Below the pieces are notes generated by a model, which did no database searches, had not been told where the DNA came from, and saw only the letters and a program-made list of their open reading frames with translations. This document shows positions 24,691 through 33,425 of a stretch of DNA of 64,000 bases, one piece after another. The position numbers were made by a program, and so were the translations under genes. Location: NCBI RefSeq assembly GCF_019468565.1, contig NZ_CP080521.1:10044001-10108000 (forward strand). The letters are read 5' to 3'. The DNA is from Pseudonocardia sp. DSM 110487. Lineage in GTDB: Bacteria > Actinomycetota > Actinomycetes > Mycobacteriales > Pseudonocardiaceae. How positions within the stretch are numbered: position 1 is the stretch's first letter; every line of letters starts with the position of its first letter.

Positions 24691-25116
24691 TCAGGGCGGC
24701 GGTGGCAGGCCGGGGACCTGGCGGGTGCGGCCGCGGAACTCGGCCACCGGCTGGTCGCCATCGCGGATGGTGACGTCGTAGAGCCCCGACCTTCCGACAA
24801 GGGCCCGCTCGACCGCCTCCGCGATGAGCTCGGCGCCGAGCGCGACGGGACGCAGGAACGTGATGTCCGCGCCCACCGCGACGGCCGACGTCCCGTAGCT
24901 GTTGCCCGCGTAGGCGAGCGCGGCGTCGGCGAGGAAGAACAGGTATCCGCCATGGCAGATGCCGTGCCCGTTGACGTGCCGCTCCTCGACGGTCAGCGCC
25001 ACGCGCGCCCGGCCCGGTCCGACGTCGAGCAGGCGCACGCCCACCCCGCGGCCCGCGGCGTCGGCCCGCTCCATCGCCGCGGCGGCCTGCCGGGCGACAT
25101 CGAGCTCGTCAGCCAT
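24691..25116 (-). CDS. paaI: PaaI-type hydroxyphenylacetyl-CoA thioesterase
   Basis: A 141-aa hotdog-fold thioesterase. NGHGICHGGYLFFLADAALA is the PaaI motif with the catalytic Asp in the central helix. VAVGADITFLRPV and AEFRGRTRQV follow as in the phenylacetate-pathway enzyme, which rescues CoA from dead-end aryl-CoA intermediates. No other paa gene is in the window, so a more general acyl-CoA role is possible. Confidence 0.87.
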   Translation of the reverse strand: MADELDVARQAAAAMERADAAGRGVGVRLLDVGPGRARVALTVEERHVNGHGICHGGYLFFLADAALAYAGNSYGTSAVAVGADITFLRPVALGAELIAEAVERALVGRSGLYDVTIRDGDQPVAEFRGRTRQVPGLPPPP

Positions 25117-25169
25117 GTCGGATTGCCTCCGCCTCGGTCCGTCGGGGCTCGCGGGCCTTCACGGCACGC

Positions 25170-25586
25170 TCACCGGGGTGAGATCCACGTCTCGTGCAGG
25201 TGCCGCGACCGCAGGCCGTACGGCGCGCCGGCGTGCGGCTCCAGCAGCACGGTGCTGCGCCGGCCCGTCCGGCCGGCAGGCCCGTCCTGCCACTCCTCGT
25301 ACGTGACGACGACCCCGCCGCCATCGGCGTGGACGAGCGCGACCTCGGAGATGCTGATGCGCAGGCCAGGAGCGGTGCCGTACGCGCCCTCGAAGCCGGG
25401 CAGCAGCTCGTCCACGCCGAGCAACGCGCCGTCGGGCGCGACCATCGTGAAGCCGGGGGCGTGCGCGTCGGCGAATGCGGCGAACGCGGCAGGGGTCCGC
25501 GGTAACCGCCCACCGAGCCAGTCCTCGATCACCCGATGCAGATCGCCGATCTGTGCGGCGCAGCGATTGCGCAGCTCATCCATCAC
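25170..25586 (-). CDS. SnoaL/DUF4440-like (NTF2 fold) protein
   Basis: A 138-aa cone-shaped NTF2-like protein. FTMVAPDGALLGVDELLPGFEG and HADGGGVVVTYEEWQDGP are the pattern of DUF4440-type small enzymes or binding proteins. It ends with HLHETWISPR, a usual final strand. It lies 53 bp upstream of paaI on the same strand and diverges from the NYN gene. Catalysis cannot be inferred. Confidence 0.7.
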   Translation of the reverse strand: MMDELRNRCAAQIGDLHRVIEDWLGGRLPRTPAAFAAFADAHAPGFTMVAPDGALLGVDELLPGFEGAYGTAPGLRISISEVALVHADGGGVVVTYEEWQDGPAGRTGRRSTVLLEPHAGAPYGLRSRHLHETWISPR

Positions 25587-25616
25587 CGCCGGATGCTATC
25601 CGGATAGGGTCGTCCG

Positions 25617-26243
25617 ATGATCCCGACCGCGACGGTGCCCCCGGCACCGCGCGTGCTCCTCGTGTGGGACGCGCCGAACATGGACATGAGCCTCGGCTCG
25701 CTGCTCGGGGCCCGCCCCACGGCGGCGTTCCGGCCCCGGTTCGACGCCGTCGGCCGCTGGCTGCTCGAGCTCGCGGGGCCGGACGCGGTGGCAGAGGCCA
25801 CCGTGTTCACGAACGTGGCGCCGGGCAGCACCGAGGTCGTGCGGCCATGGGTCGAGGCGCTGCGCAACGTGGGCTTCGCGGTGTTCGCGAAACCGAAGCT
25901 CGCCGACGACTCGGACGTCGACGACGACATGCTCGCCCACATCAAGCTCCGCGCCTCGGAGGGCGGACTGCAGCGGCTCGTGGTCGCCTCCGGCGACGGC
26001 AGGGCGTTCCGCGAACCACTCGAGGAACTCGACGCCACGGGTACGGCCGTCACGGTCATCGGGTTCCGCGAGCACGCGAGCTTCGCGCTCAACTCCGAGG
26101 TGATCGAGTTCGTCGACCTCGAGGACATCGACGGCGTGTTCCGCGAGCCGCTCCCACGCATCACGCTCGACACGCTGCCCGACGGCGGGGCATGGCTGCC
26201 GCCGTTCCGCTCGCTGCGCTCGCTGCTGGAGCCCCGGCGGTGA
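25617..26243 (+). CDS. NYN domain-containing PIN-like protein
   Basis: A 208-aa protein of the NYN/PIN nuclease fold. LLVWDAPNMDMSLGSLL gives the first acidic residue, DVDDDMLAHI the central acidic cluster and VVASGDGRAF the third, so a metal-dependent RNase site is possible. TGTAVTVIGFREHASFALNSEVIEFVDLE is characteristic of the actinobacterial branch of this family. The gene starts 30 bp from the divergent NTF2-like gene and its stop overlaps the next GTG (GTGA). Confidence 0.85.
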   Translation: MIPTATVPPAPRVLLVWDAPNMDMSLGSLLGARPTAAFRPRFDAVGRWLLELAGPDAVAEATVFTNVAPGSTEVVRPWVEALRNVGFAVFAKPKLADDSDVDDDMLAHIKLRASEGGLQRLVVASGDGRAFREPLEELDATGTAVTVIGFREHASFALNSEVIEFVDLEDIDGVFREPLPRITLDTLPDGGAWLPPFRSLRSLLEPRR

Positions 26244-27556
26244 CTCCCACCCGGCTCGTCGCGCCGGTCGTGCTGCCGTGCGATCCGCGTTGCTCGGTGC
26301 TGCGCAACGCGGTGGTGGATGTCGACGAGGACGGCCGGATCGCGTACGTCGGGCCGCGCGCCACCGCGCCGGACGGCACGGGCCCGGTGCGGATGCTGCC
26401 GGGCGCGCTGCTCCCCGGCCTGGTGAACACCCACGCGCACACCCCGATGATCGCGCTGCGCGGCATGGGTGGGGACCTCCCGCTGCTGCGCTGGCTCCAG
26501 GACGTGATGTGGCCCGCGGAGGGCCGGCTCGAGGCGGCGGACGTCCACGTGGCGATGACCTCGGGGTGCGCCGAGCTGCTGCGGACCGGCTGCACCACGA
26601 GCGTCGAGATGTACTTCTTCACCGACGCCGTGATCGACGCGGTGTCGGCCGTGGGGTCACGGGTTGTGCTGACGCCGGGCATCATCGCCGCGCCGGGATG
26701 GGATCGCCTCGGCACATGGGAGCAGATGCGCGACGACGTGTCCGCGCGGATCGACGCGGTCGGCGTCCGGTCCGGGCCGGGCGAGCGGATCGAGCTCGGC
26801 TACGGCCCGCACGCGGCGTACACGCTCCCGCCCGATGCGCTGGCCTCCGTGGCCGAGCACGCGCGCGCCCGCGACGCCCTGATGCACATCCACGTGGCCG
26901 AGACGGCGGAGGAGGATCGCGCGCAGCGCGCGTCGCACGGCTCGGTGCCCGCCCTGCTCGACGACGTCGGCGCACTCGGCGGGCGAGTACTCGCCGCGCA
27001 CGGCGTGCACCTCTCCGAGGTCGACATCGCCCTGCTCGCCTCCAGGGGCACCGCGGTCGCCCACTGCCCTGGGTCCAACGCCAAGCTCGCCGCCGGGGTC
27101 GCCCGTGTGACCGCGCTGCGCCGGGCCGGGGTGCGCGTCGGTCTCGGCACCGACGGCCCGGCGTCCGGTGACGACCTCGACATGTGGGCGGAGGCGCGCC
27201 TCGCCGGCCTGCTCGCCCGGGTCGGCAGCGGGGACGCCGCGGCCCTGACCGCCGCCGAGCTGCTGTTGATGTCCACGCGGGACGGCGCAGCCGCCATCGG
27301 CCGCGAGGACCTCGGGGCGATCGAGGCGGGGCGCTGGGCCGACATCGTGCACGTGGACCTGGACGACCCGGCCTTCGTAGCCCCCGATGACGACGCCCAG
27401 CTGCTGTCCAACCTCGTGTGGGCAGGCGGGTCCCGCCTGGTGCGGGACGTGTGGGTGGCAGGGGAGCAGGTGCTCGCCGACGGCGAGCCGACGCGGGTGG
27501 ACCGGCGAGCCGCCACCGTCGCGCTGCGGGACGTGGCGGCCCGGATCCGCGGCTGA
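26240..27556 (+). CDS. Amidohydrolase family protein (MTA/SAH or guanine deaminase-like)
   Basis: A 438-aa metal-dependent deaminase/hydrolase of the ATZ/TRZ group. The metal ligands are LVNTHAHTPM (HxH), HIHVAETAEED, LAAHGVHLSE and GLGTDGPASGDDLDMW. The small beta-barrel is built from both ends (GALLPGL and EAGRWADIVHVDLD). The closest functional types are 5-methylthioadenosine/S-adenosylhomocysteine deaminase and 8-oxoguanine deaminase; sequence alone does not decide. It is coupled to the NYN gene by a GTGA overlap. Confidence 0.87.
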   Translation: MTPTRLVAPVVLPCDPRCSVLRNAVVDVDEDGRIAYVGPRATAPDGTGPVRMLPGALLPGLVNTHAHTPMIALRGMGGDLPLLRWLQDVMWPAEGRLEAADVHVAMTSGCAELLRTGCTTSVEMYFFTDAVIDAVSAVGSRVVLTPGIIAAPGWDRLGTWEQMRDDVSARIDAVGVRSGPGERIELGYGPHAAYTLPPDALASVAEHARARDALMHIHVAETAEEDRAQRASHGSVPALLDDVGALGGRVLAAHGVHLSEVDIALLASRGTAVAHCPGSNAKLAAGVARVTALRRAGVRVGLGTDGPASGDDLDMWAEARLAGLLARVGSGDAAALTAAELLLMSTRDGAAAIGREDLGAIEAGRWADIVHVDLDDPAFVAPDDDAQLLSNLVWAGGSRLVRDVWVAGEQVLADGEPTRVDRRAATVALRDVAARIRG

Positions 27557-27592
27557 CGGGACACCCTGCCGCAGGTGAGTTTCCGGTGGTCG

Positions 27593-27886
27593 CTATCGCA
27601 CCCGGCGGTGCCGGCCCGTCTCCGGGAGCTCACGGCGGCTGCGGGGCGGCACGCTCGGGATCGGAGCGGTGAGCGGCTCGCTGTCGAACTCGTCGGCCGG
27701 ATCGGCCTCGTAGGCGGGTTCGTGCTGCCGGCTGCGCCAGCCGCCGCGCGTCAGTGCATGGAAGATCGGCGTCAGCTCGGCGTCCTCGTTGTGGGCGTGC
27801 CGGCCTGAGACCGGTCCCCACTCCTCGTCGGCGCTCGGATAGCGGGTGGCCGCCCACCAGTCGAGGTCCGTCACCAGCTCGGACAC
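27593..27886 (-). CDS. Hypothetical protein, 97 aa
   Basis: A soluble, Trp- and acid-rich N-terminus (LDWWAATRYPSADEEWGPVSG) and a basic tail. It is not a family I recognise. Base composition is like the neighbours. The 237 bp between it and the upstream aldo/keto reductase gene hold nothing I can identify. It could be a spurious ORF. Confidence 0.45.
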   Translation of the reverse strand: MSELVTDLDWWAATRYPSADEEWGPVSGRHAHNEDAELTPIFHALTRGGWRSRQHEPAYEADPADEFDSEPLTAPIPSVPPRSRRELPETGRHRRVR

Positions 27887-28123
27887 ACGCCACCTCCGTC
27901 GTGGTCTCCATGCACCGGGAATCCTGACTCCGGCCTCACCCTGCTGGGCCGTTCAGCGCATCTACCACCCACAACGGGGACCCCCATGAGGGGAAACGGT
28001 TGGATCATGCCCGTTACAGCGACGGGAGGCGATTCCGCTCGATCGGGTGGATCCGGCGTGTCGAGCCCCTCGGCCGAGTAGTCGGGCAACACGCGCAGCG
28101 TTCGCGGATCAGGCAGCCAAGAA

Positions 28124-28999
28124 TCAGGCGGCGGTGTCGAGCTCCTCGACGGTGTCGAGGTCCAGCGGGAGGGAGGCCGCTGCGACGTTCTCCTCCAGGT
28201 GCGCCACGTCGCTCGTGCCCGGGATCGGCAGCATCACCGACGAGCGCTGGAGCAGCCACGCCAGCGCCACCTGCGCCGGGGTGCCGCCGAGCCGCCGTGC
28301 GGTGGCGTCGAGCGCGCCGCCCGGCTCCGCGAGCCGTCCGGCCGCGATCGGCGCCCACGGGATGAACCCGATGCCCTGCTCGGTGCAGAAGCGCAGCACG
28401 TCGTCGCTGCTGCGGTCGGCGATGTTGTACCGGTTCTGCACGGTGGCGACGTCGACCACGAGGCGGGCCGCCTCGATCTGGTCCACACCGACCTCGGACA
28501 GCCCGACGGCGGCCACCTTGCCCTCCGCCTGCAGCTCTGCGAGCGCGCCGAACTGCTCGTCGGCGGGCACCTGGGGGTCGACCCGGTGCAGCTGGAACAG
28601 ATCGATCCGCTCGACGCCGAGCTTGCGCAGGCTCTGGTCGCACTGCTGGCGCAGGTATTCCGGTCGGCCGTAGGCGTGCCACTCGTTGGGGCCGGTGCGC
28701 AGCAGGCCGGCCTTCGTCGCGATCGTCAGCCCGTCGTACGGGTGCAACGCCTCGCGGAGGATCTCCTCGGCCACGTCCGGGCCGTAGGAGTCGGCGGTGT
28801 CGAACAGGTCGACACCGAGGTCGGCCGCGCGCCGCAGCACGGCCACCGCGGCGCCGCGATCGGCAGGCGGACCCCACACGCCGGGGCCGGTGAGCCGCAT
28901 CGTGCCGAGGCCGAGACGGTGGACCGGGCGCCCCTGCTCGCCGCCCAGCCGGAAGCGGCCGGATGCGGCGGCGGGGCGGGTGTCGGAGAGAGTGCTCAC
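28124..28999 (-). CDS. Aldo/keto reductase
   Basis: A 291-aa TIM-barrel NADPH oxidoreductase. LGLGTMRLTG, FDTADSYGPDVAEEIL with the catalytic Asp and Tyr, TIATKAG with the catalytic Lys, LFQLHRVDPQVP, and IPGTSDVAHLEENV in the cofactor site are all present. It belongs to the AKR group of general oxidoreductases that reduce aldehydes. GTG 28999 gives VSTLSDTRP; ATG 29011 is an alternative. It diverges from the CoA-transferase operon across about 150 bp. Confidence 0.88.
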   Translation of the reverse strand: MSTLSDTRPAAASGRFRLGGEQGRPVHRLGLGTMRLTGPGVWGPPADRGAAVAVLRRAADLGVDLFDTADSYGPDVAEEILREALHPYDGLTIATKAGLLRTGPNEWHAYGRPEYLRQQCDQSLRKLGVERIDLFQLHRVDPQVPADEQFGALAELQAEGKVAAVGLSEVGVDQIEAARLVVDVATVQNRYNIADRSSDDVLRFCTEQGIGFIPWAPIAAGRLAEPGGALDATARRLGGTPAQVALAWLLQRSSVMLPIPGTSDVAHLEENVAAASLPLDLDTVEELDTAA

Positions 29000-29149
29000 C
29001 CGGCACACCATTGCACTGAGCCGGACCGGCCCGCCGCAGAACGTGACAGGCGCCTCGCCGAGGGTCATAACGGTCACCCGGTGGTGCCACATGCCGGAAT
29101 GAGAGCGCCGTCGATTGCCGGGCCGGGACGAGCGCACTACCGTTCCGGC

Positions 29150-29959
29150 GTGGCCAAGATCGTGCCGTTGCCGCAGGCCGTGTCCGAACTCGTGCACGAC
29201 GGCGACACCGTCGCGCTCGAAGGGTTCACGCACCTCATCCCGTTCGCCGCAGGCCACGAGATCATCCGCCAGCACCGGCGGGATCTCACGCTGGTGCGGA
29301 TGACGCCCGACCTCGTCTACGACCAGATGATCGGGGCGGGCTGTGCGTCCAAGCTGGTGTTCTCCTGGGGCGGCAATCCCGGCGTCGGGTCGCTGCACCG
29401 GATGCGCGACGCGCTCGCCAACGCATGGCCCGTCCCCCTCGAGATCGAGGAGCACAGCCACGCCGGGATGGCCAACCGGTACGTGGCGGGCGCCTCCGGC
29501 GTGCCGTTCGCGGTGCTCCGCGGCTACAGCGGAACCGATCTGCCCAACCACACCGACACGATCTCGACGGTGCAGTGCCCGTTCACCGGTGAGCGGCTCG
29601 CCGCCGTCGCCGCGCTCAACCCCGACGTCGCGATCGTGCACGCCCAGCGTGCAGATCGAGACGGCAACGTCCAGCTGTGGGGCATCACCGGCGTGCAGAA
29701 GGAGGCCGTGCTCGCATCCCGCCGGTCGCTGGCCACCGTCGAGGAGATCGTCGACGAGCTGACGCCGGTTCCCGGTGCTGTGGTGCTGCCAGGGTGGGTA
29801 CTCGACGCGGTGGCGACGGCTCCCGGCGGCGCCGCGCCGTCGTACGCGCACGGGTACTACGAACGTGACAACGCCGCGTACCGGGCGTGGGACGCCATCA
29901 GCCGCGACCGGGAGGCGTTCCTGCGCTGGCGACGCACGATCGAGGAGGAAGCGGCATGA
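29150..29959 (+). CDS. catI: 3-oxoadipate CoA-transferase, subunit A (CatI type)
   Basis: A 269-aa alpha subunit of a family I CoA-transferase. VHDGDTVALEGFTHLIPFAAGHEI, LTLVRMTPDLVYDQMIGAG, KLVFSWGGNPGVGSLHRMRDAL and SYAHGYYERDN closely follow the CatI subunit of Pseudomonas knackmussii, which moves CoA from succinyl-CoA to 3-oxoadipate. GTG 29150 is the start nearest the conserved core. It is followed by subunit B and an enol-lactonase, which supports the beta-ketoadipate pathway. An IpdA-like role in steroid ring degradation is a less likely alternative, since IpdA belongs to the same superfamily. Confidence 0.85.
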   Translation: MAKIVPLPQAVSELVHDGDTVALEGFTHLIPFAAGHEIIRQHRRDLTLVRMTPDLVYDQMIGAGCASKLVFSWGGNPGVGSLHRMRDALANAWPVPLEIEEHSHAGMANRYVAGASGVPFAVLRGYSGTDLPNHTDTISTVQCPFTGERLAAVAALNPDVAIVHAQRADRDGNVQLWGITGVQKEAVLASRRSLATVEEIVDELTPVPGAVVLPGWVLDAVATAPGGAAPSYAHGYYERDNAAYRAWDAISRDREAFLRWRRTIEEEAA

Positions 29960-29993
29960 GCGCCGACGTTCGTTTTCCCGCGGAGGCGCCAGC

Positions 29994-30797
29994 ATGACCG
30001 GTACCGCAGAGCCCGTCGCCGGGACGCAGCAGGCGCCGACGTGGACCGCCGACGAGATGATGAGCATCGCGGCCGCCCGAGCACTCCGCGACGGCCAGGT
30101 CTGCTTCGTCGGGATCGGCCTGCCGTCCACGGCCGCCAACCTCGCCCGCAGGCTGCACGCCCCGCGGCTGGTGCTGGTCTACGAGTCGGGCACCCTCGAT
30201 ACCAAGCCCGCGGAGCTCCCGCTCTCCATCGGCGACGGCATCCTCGCCGACTCGGCGCTCGCCGTCGTCGGCGTGCCGGAGATCTTCAACTACTGGCTGC
30301 AGCCGGGCCGCATCGACGTCGGGTTTCTCTCGGGCGCCCAGGTCGACCGGCTCGGCAACATCAACACGACGGTGATCGGCGAGTACGACGAGCCGAGCGT
30401 CCGCCTGCCCGGCTCGGGCGGTGCCCCCGAGATCGCCGCATCCTGCCGCGAGGTGATCGTCGTGATGCGGCACCGGATGCGGGCCTTCGTCGAGCAGGTC
30501 GACTTCGTGACCTCCGTCGGACACGGCAGCGGCCGCGGCGACCGGGAGCTGCTCGGCCTTCGGGGCGCAGGCCCGGTTCGCGTAATCACCGATCTCGGTG
30601 TGCTGGAACCGGACCCCGACACGGCGGAGCTGGTGCTCACCGCGCTGCACCAGGGCGTGACCGTGGAGCGGGTGCGCGCCGAGACCGGGTGGCCGCTGCA
30701 GGTCGCCGCCGATCTCGTCTTCACGGCGCCGCCCAGCACGACCGAACTGGAGACGCTGCGCGGGATGCGCACCGTCGGCGAGAAGGAGACTTCGTGA
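29994..30797 (+). CDS. catJ: 3-oxoadipate CoA-transferase, subunit B (CatJ type)
   Basis: A 267-aa beta subunit. CFVGIGLPSTAANLARRLHAP carries the glycine-rich loop. The ESGTLDTKP segment has the active-site Glu region, and DVGFLSGAQVDRLGNINTTVIG and PVRVITDLGVLEPD match CatJ. It starts at ATG 29994, 34 bp after catI, and its stop overlaps the next GTG by 4 bp. With subunit A it would form beta-ketoadipyl-CoA; the thiolase that finishes the pathway is not in the window. Confidence 0.86.
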   Translation: MTGTAEPVAGTQQAPTWTADEMMSIAAARALRDGQVCFVGIGLPSTAANLARRLHAPRLVLVYESGTLDTKPAELPLSIGDGILADSALAVVGVPEIFNYWLQPGRIDVGFLSGAQVDRLGNINTTVIGEYDEPSVRLPGSGGAPEIAASCREVIVVMRHRMRAFVEQVDFVTSVGHGSGRGDRELLGLRGAGPVRVITDLGVLEPDPDTAELVLTALHQGVTVERVRAETGWPLQVAADLVFTAPPSTTELETLRGMRTVGEKETS

Positions 30798-31567
30798 GCG
30801 TCGACCTGCATTACGTCGACGAAGGCCCTCGCGACGCGCCCGTGCTGGTGCTGTCGGGCTCCCTCGGCTCCACGCTGGAGATGTGGCAGCCGCAGGTCGC
30901 GCCGCTCACCGAACGGTTCCGCGTGATCCGGGTGGACCACCGCGGGCACGGTGGCTCTCCGGTGCCTCCCGGGCCGTACGCCATCACCGACCTCGCGGGC
31001 GACGTACTCGCCCTGCTCGACCGCCTCGGCCTGGAGCGGGTGGCGTGGTGCGGGCTCTCGATGGGCGGGATGGTCGGGATGTACCTGGGCTCCGAGGCGC
31101 CGGAGCGCGTCACGAGCCTCACGCTGTGCTGCACGACCTCGAACTTCCCGGACACCACGGTCTGGAAGGAACGCATCGCGGCGGTCTCCTCCGGTGGCAC
31201 CGCGCCGCTCGCGGAGGGGATCGTGTCCCGGTGGTTCACCCCGGACTGGGCGGCGGCACACCCCGACACGGTCGCCGAGGCGGCCGCATGGGTGGCCGGC
31301 ACCCCGGACGATGGTTACCTCGCCTGCTGCCAGGCCCTCGAGGTGTGGGACCACCGCAACCGCCTCGGCGCGATCACCGCCCCGACACTCGTGATCGCCG
31401 GGGCGGCCGACCCGTCGACGCCCGTCGAACCGCACGCCCGCACGATCGTCGAGGGCATCCCCGGCGCCCGGCTGGAGGTGCTGGAGGCCGCCCACCTCGC
31501 GACGATCGAGGCGGCGGACGAGGCGACGAGGCTGATCACGGAGCACGCGGCCGCCCACCGGGCCTGA
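30794..31567 (+). CDS. pcaD: 3-oxoadipate enol-lactonase-like alpha/beta hydrolase
   Basis: A 257-aa alpha/beta hydrolase. LSGSLGSTLEMWQPQV forms the oxyanion side, WCGLSMGGMVG holds the nucleophile Ser, and the Asp (GAADPSTPVEPHA) and His (LEAAHLATIEAAD) complete the triad. The family signature fits PcaD, which opens 3-oxoadipate enol-lactone to 3-oxoadipate, the substrate of the CoA-transferase next door. The GTG overlaps the catJ stop. It is followed at once by a terminator hairpin. Confidence 0.84.
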   Translation: MSVDLHYVDEGPRDAPVLVLSGSLGSTLEMWQPQVAPLTERFRVIRVDHRGHGGSPVPPGPYAITDLAGDVLALLDRLGLERVAWCGLSMGGMVGMYLGSEAPERVTSLTLCCTTSNFPDTTVWKERIAAVSSGGTAPLAEGIVSRWFTPDWAAAHPDTVAEAAAWVAGTPDDGYLACCQALEVWDHRNRLGAITAPTLVIAGAADPSTPVEPHARTIVEGIPGARLEVLEAAHLATIEAADEATRLITEHAAAHRA

Positions 31568-31569
31568 CG

Positions 31570-31607
31570 CTAGTGTCCCGAACCGAAAGTCCGGTTCGGG
31601 GCACTAG
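31570..31607. terminator. Bidirectional terminator between pcaD and the ABC operon
   Basis: A 16-bp stem with one mismatch (31570-31585 with 31592-31607) and a 6-nt loop. It begins 2 bp after the pcaD stop, and its right arm includes the stop codon of the convergent substrate-binding protein gene. Confidence 0.8.
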
Positions 31608-32608
31608 GCGGCGGGCCGACCGGCCAGCACCTCCTCGTACGTCGGCGCCTTCTTCACCAGGCCGCTGTCCAGGTGGAACGTCCGGGCGGTGTCGTAGGAG
31701 GCGCGCTCGACCTGCGGGGTACGAGGGACCTCCCGCCCCAGGATCGGGACGAGCGCGTCCAGCGCGGCGGCATCGGTGTTCTCGAGGTACCGGCCGAGCA
31801 GGTCGCGCGCCTGCCCGGCGTCACCGTGGATGTCGGACAGTGCCCTGCCGATCGCCCGGTTGAACGCCGCGAGCTCGGCCGGCTTGCGGTCCAGCAGCTT
31901 CTGGGTGCTGAACACCACGCCGTGCAGGGCGCCGCGCAGCGTGGGCACGTCGCCACGAACCGGCGAGATGTAGGCCTTCCCGATGTTCGCGGCCTCCACC
32001 TGCTGGGCGATCGGTTGGAAGAACGCCAGCGCGTCGACCCGGCCTGCCATGAGCGCCCCGATCGCCGCCGTCGCGGCGCCGCCCAGGTTGACCAGCGTCG
32101 AGTCGACCGCCGCGTTGCGGCCGATGCTCGTGAACAGGTGGTTGACGAGCGCCTCCGTGCCGCTGCCCGGACCGGTGATCCCGATCTGCTTCCCGACGAG
32201 CGCGGCGATCCTGTCCTCGAGCGTGGCCGGCTCCTCGAACGACCGGGGTACGACGATGTCGACGTAGTACTCGGTGACGAGGCTGGTCACGATCCGCGTA
32301 CCATCGTCGATCTTGGCCAGGTTGAAGGCGTCGGTGATGACCCCGGCACCGAGGTCGATGCTGCCGCCCTTCAGCGCGGCGGCCACCTTCGCACCGGTGC
32401 CCAGCCGCGGCCGCTCACCGAGTTGCACACCCTCCGCCGCGAAATATCCCTTCTCCTCGGCGACGAACAGCGGGAAGAACGCCACGGAGTTGCTGATCTG
32501 GCCGATGTTGAGCACGCCCTGCGGGGTGGTCGACTGGCGCGTGGCACACCCGGCCAGCAGCAGCGGCGCCGCGGCAGCGGCCTTGAGGATGGTCCGCCGG
32601 CTAGTCAT
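31604..32608 (-). CDS. ABC transporter substrate-binding lipoprotein, NMT1/SsuA type
   Basis: A 334-aa periplasmic-binding-type protein. The N-terminus MTSRRTILKAAAAAPLLLAGC combines a twin-arginine-like start with a lipobox (LAGC), so it is an exported lipoprotein. VLNIGQISNSVAFFPLFVAEEKGYFAAEGVQLGE is the NMT1/THI5-like fold used for sulfonates, nitrate, pyrimidine precursors and aromatic acids. It is the last gene of a tightly overlapping operon (hydrolase, ATPase, permease, this gene). The ligand is unknown. Confidence 0.87.
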   Translation of the reverse strand: MTSRRTILKAAAAAPLLLAGCATRQSTTPQGVLNIGQISNSVAFFPLFVAEEKGYFAAEGVQLGERPRLGTGAKVAAALKGGSIDLGAGVITDAFNLAKIDDGTRIVTSLVTEYYVDIVVPRSFEEPATLEDRIAALVGKQIGITGPGSGTEALVNHLFTSIGRNAAVDSTLVNLGGAATAAIGALMAGRVDALAFFQPIAQQVEAANIGKAYISPVRGDVPTLRGALHGVVFSTQKLLDRKPAELAAFNRAIGRALSDIHGDAGQARDLLGRYLENTDAAALDALVPILGREVPRTPQVERASYDTARTFHLDSGLVKKAPTYEEVLAGRPAA

Positions 32609-33425
32609 CGGTCGGCTTCCACCGGTTGACGCGCCGCCCGATCAGGCCGACGAACACGTTCAACACGCTCGCGATCACGCTGAGCACCACGAGGGTGGCG
32701 AACACGCCCGCGGTGTCGAACTGCGCCGCGGCGTCGTTGATGAGGTAGCCGAGCCCGCGGTTGGACGCCACGAGCTCGCCGATCACCGCACCGATCAGGG
32801 CGTAGGGGATCGACACCTTCAGTCCGGTCAGCACCCCGGTCATGGACGCAGGCAGCACCACCTTGCGGGCGATGTCCCGGCGGGTGCCGCCCATCAGGCG
32901 CACCGCGTCGATCAGGCCGCGGTCCACCTCGCGCACCCCTGCTGCGGTGTTGAGGAACACCAGGAAGAACACCGTGACCGCGGCGAGCAGCACCTTCATG
33001 TGCATGCCGATCCCGAACCACACGATGAACAGCGGCGCGAGCGCGACCTTCGGGATCGAGTACAGGGCCATCATGAACGGGTCGAGCACGCGGTACAGGA
33101 GGCTCATCGACGCCAGCACGAACCCGGCGAGCGCGCCGGCGGCGGCGCCGAGGAGGAACCCGTAGACGATCTCCTGGACGGTGATCCACGTGTTCGTCCA
33201 CAGGGTGCCGTCGGCGCTCCACTCGGCGAGCCGGCCGACGATGTCGCTCGGCCTGCTGATGAACGTGCTGTCGATCCACCGGTCGGCCGCGATCTCCCAC
33301 AGCACCAGCAGCACGGCGAGCAGCCCGATCCGGGTGGTCCAGACGACGGTGGTGGTGCCGTACCGCTGCCACCACGTGCGTTCCAACCCGACGCGTACCG
33401 GCCCCGCGTCAACGGCAACCGTCAT
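32601..33425 (-). CDS. ABC transporter permease, SsuC/TauC type
   Basis: A 274-aa permease with about six helices. The EAA loop is EVDRGLIDAVRLMGGTRRDIARKVVLPASM. VLWEIAADRWIDSTFISRPSDIVG is the usual N-terminal motif of this family. ATG 33425 overlaps the ATPase stop (ATGA), and the 3' end overlaps the binding-protein start by 8 bp. A longer open frame to 33932 is the shadow of the ATPase gene. Confidence 0.9.
   Translation of the reverse strand: MTVAVDAGPVRVGLERTWWQRYGTTTVVWTTRIGLLAVLLVLWEIAADRWIDSTFISRPSDIVGRLAEWSADGTLWTNTWITVQEIVYGFLLGAAAGALAGFVLASMSLLYRVLDPFMMALYSIPKVALAPLFIVWFGIGMHMKVLLAAVTVFFLVFLNTAAGVREVDRGLIDAVRLMGGTRRDIARKVVLPASMTGVLTGLKVSIPYALIGAVIGELVASNRGLGYLINDAAAQFDTAGVFATLVVLSVIASVLNVFVGLIGRRVNRWKPTDD

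Noticed and set aside
28014..29090. Long Arg-rich minus-strand frame overlapping the aldo/keto reductase.
   Set aside because: It is the shadow of the reductase in another frame. The real protein has all AKR active-site motifs.
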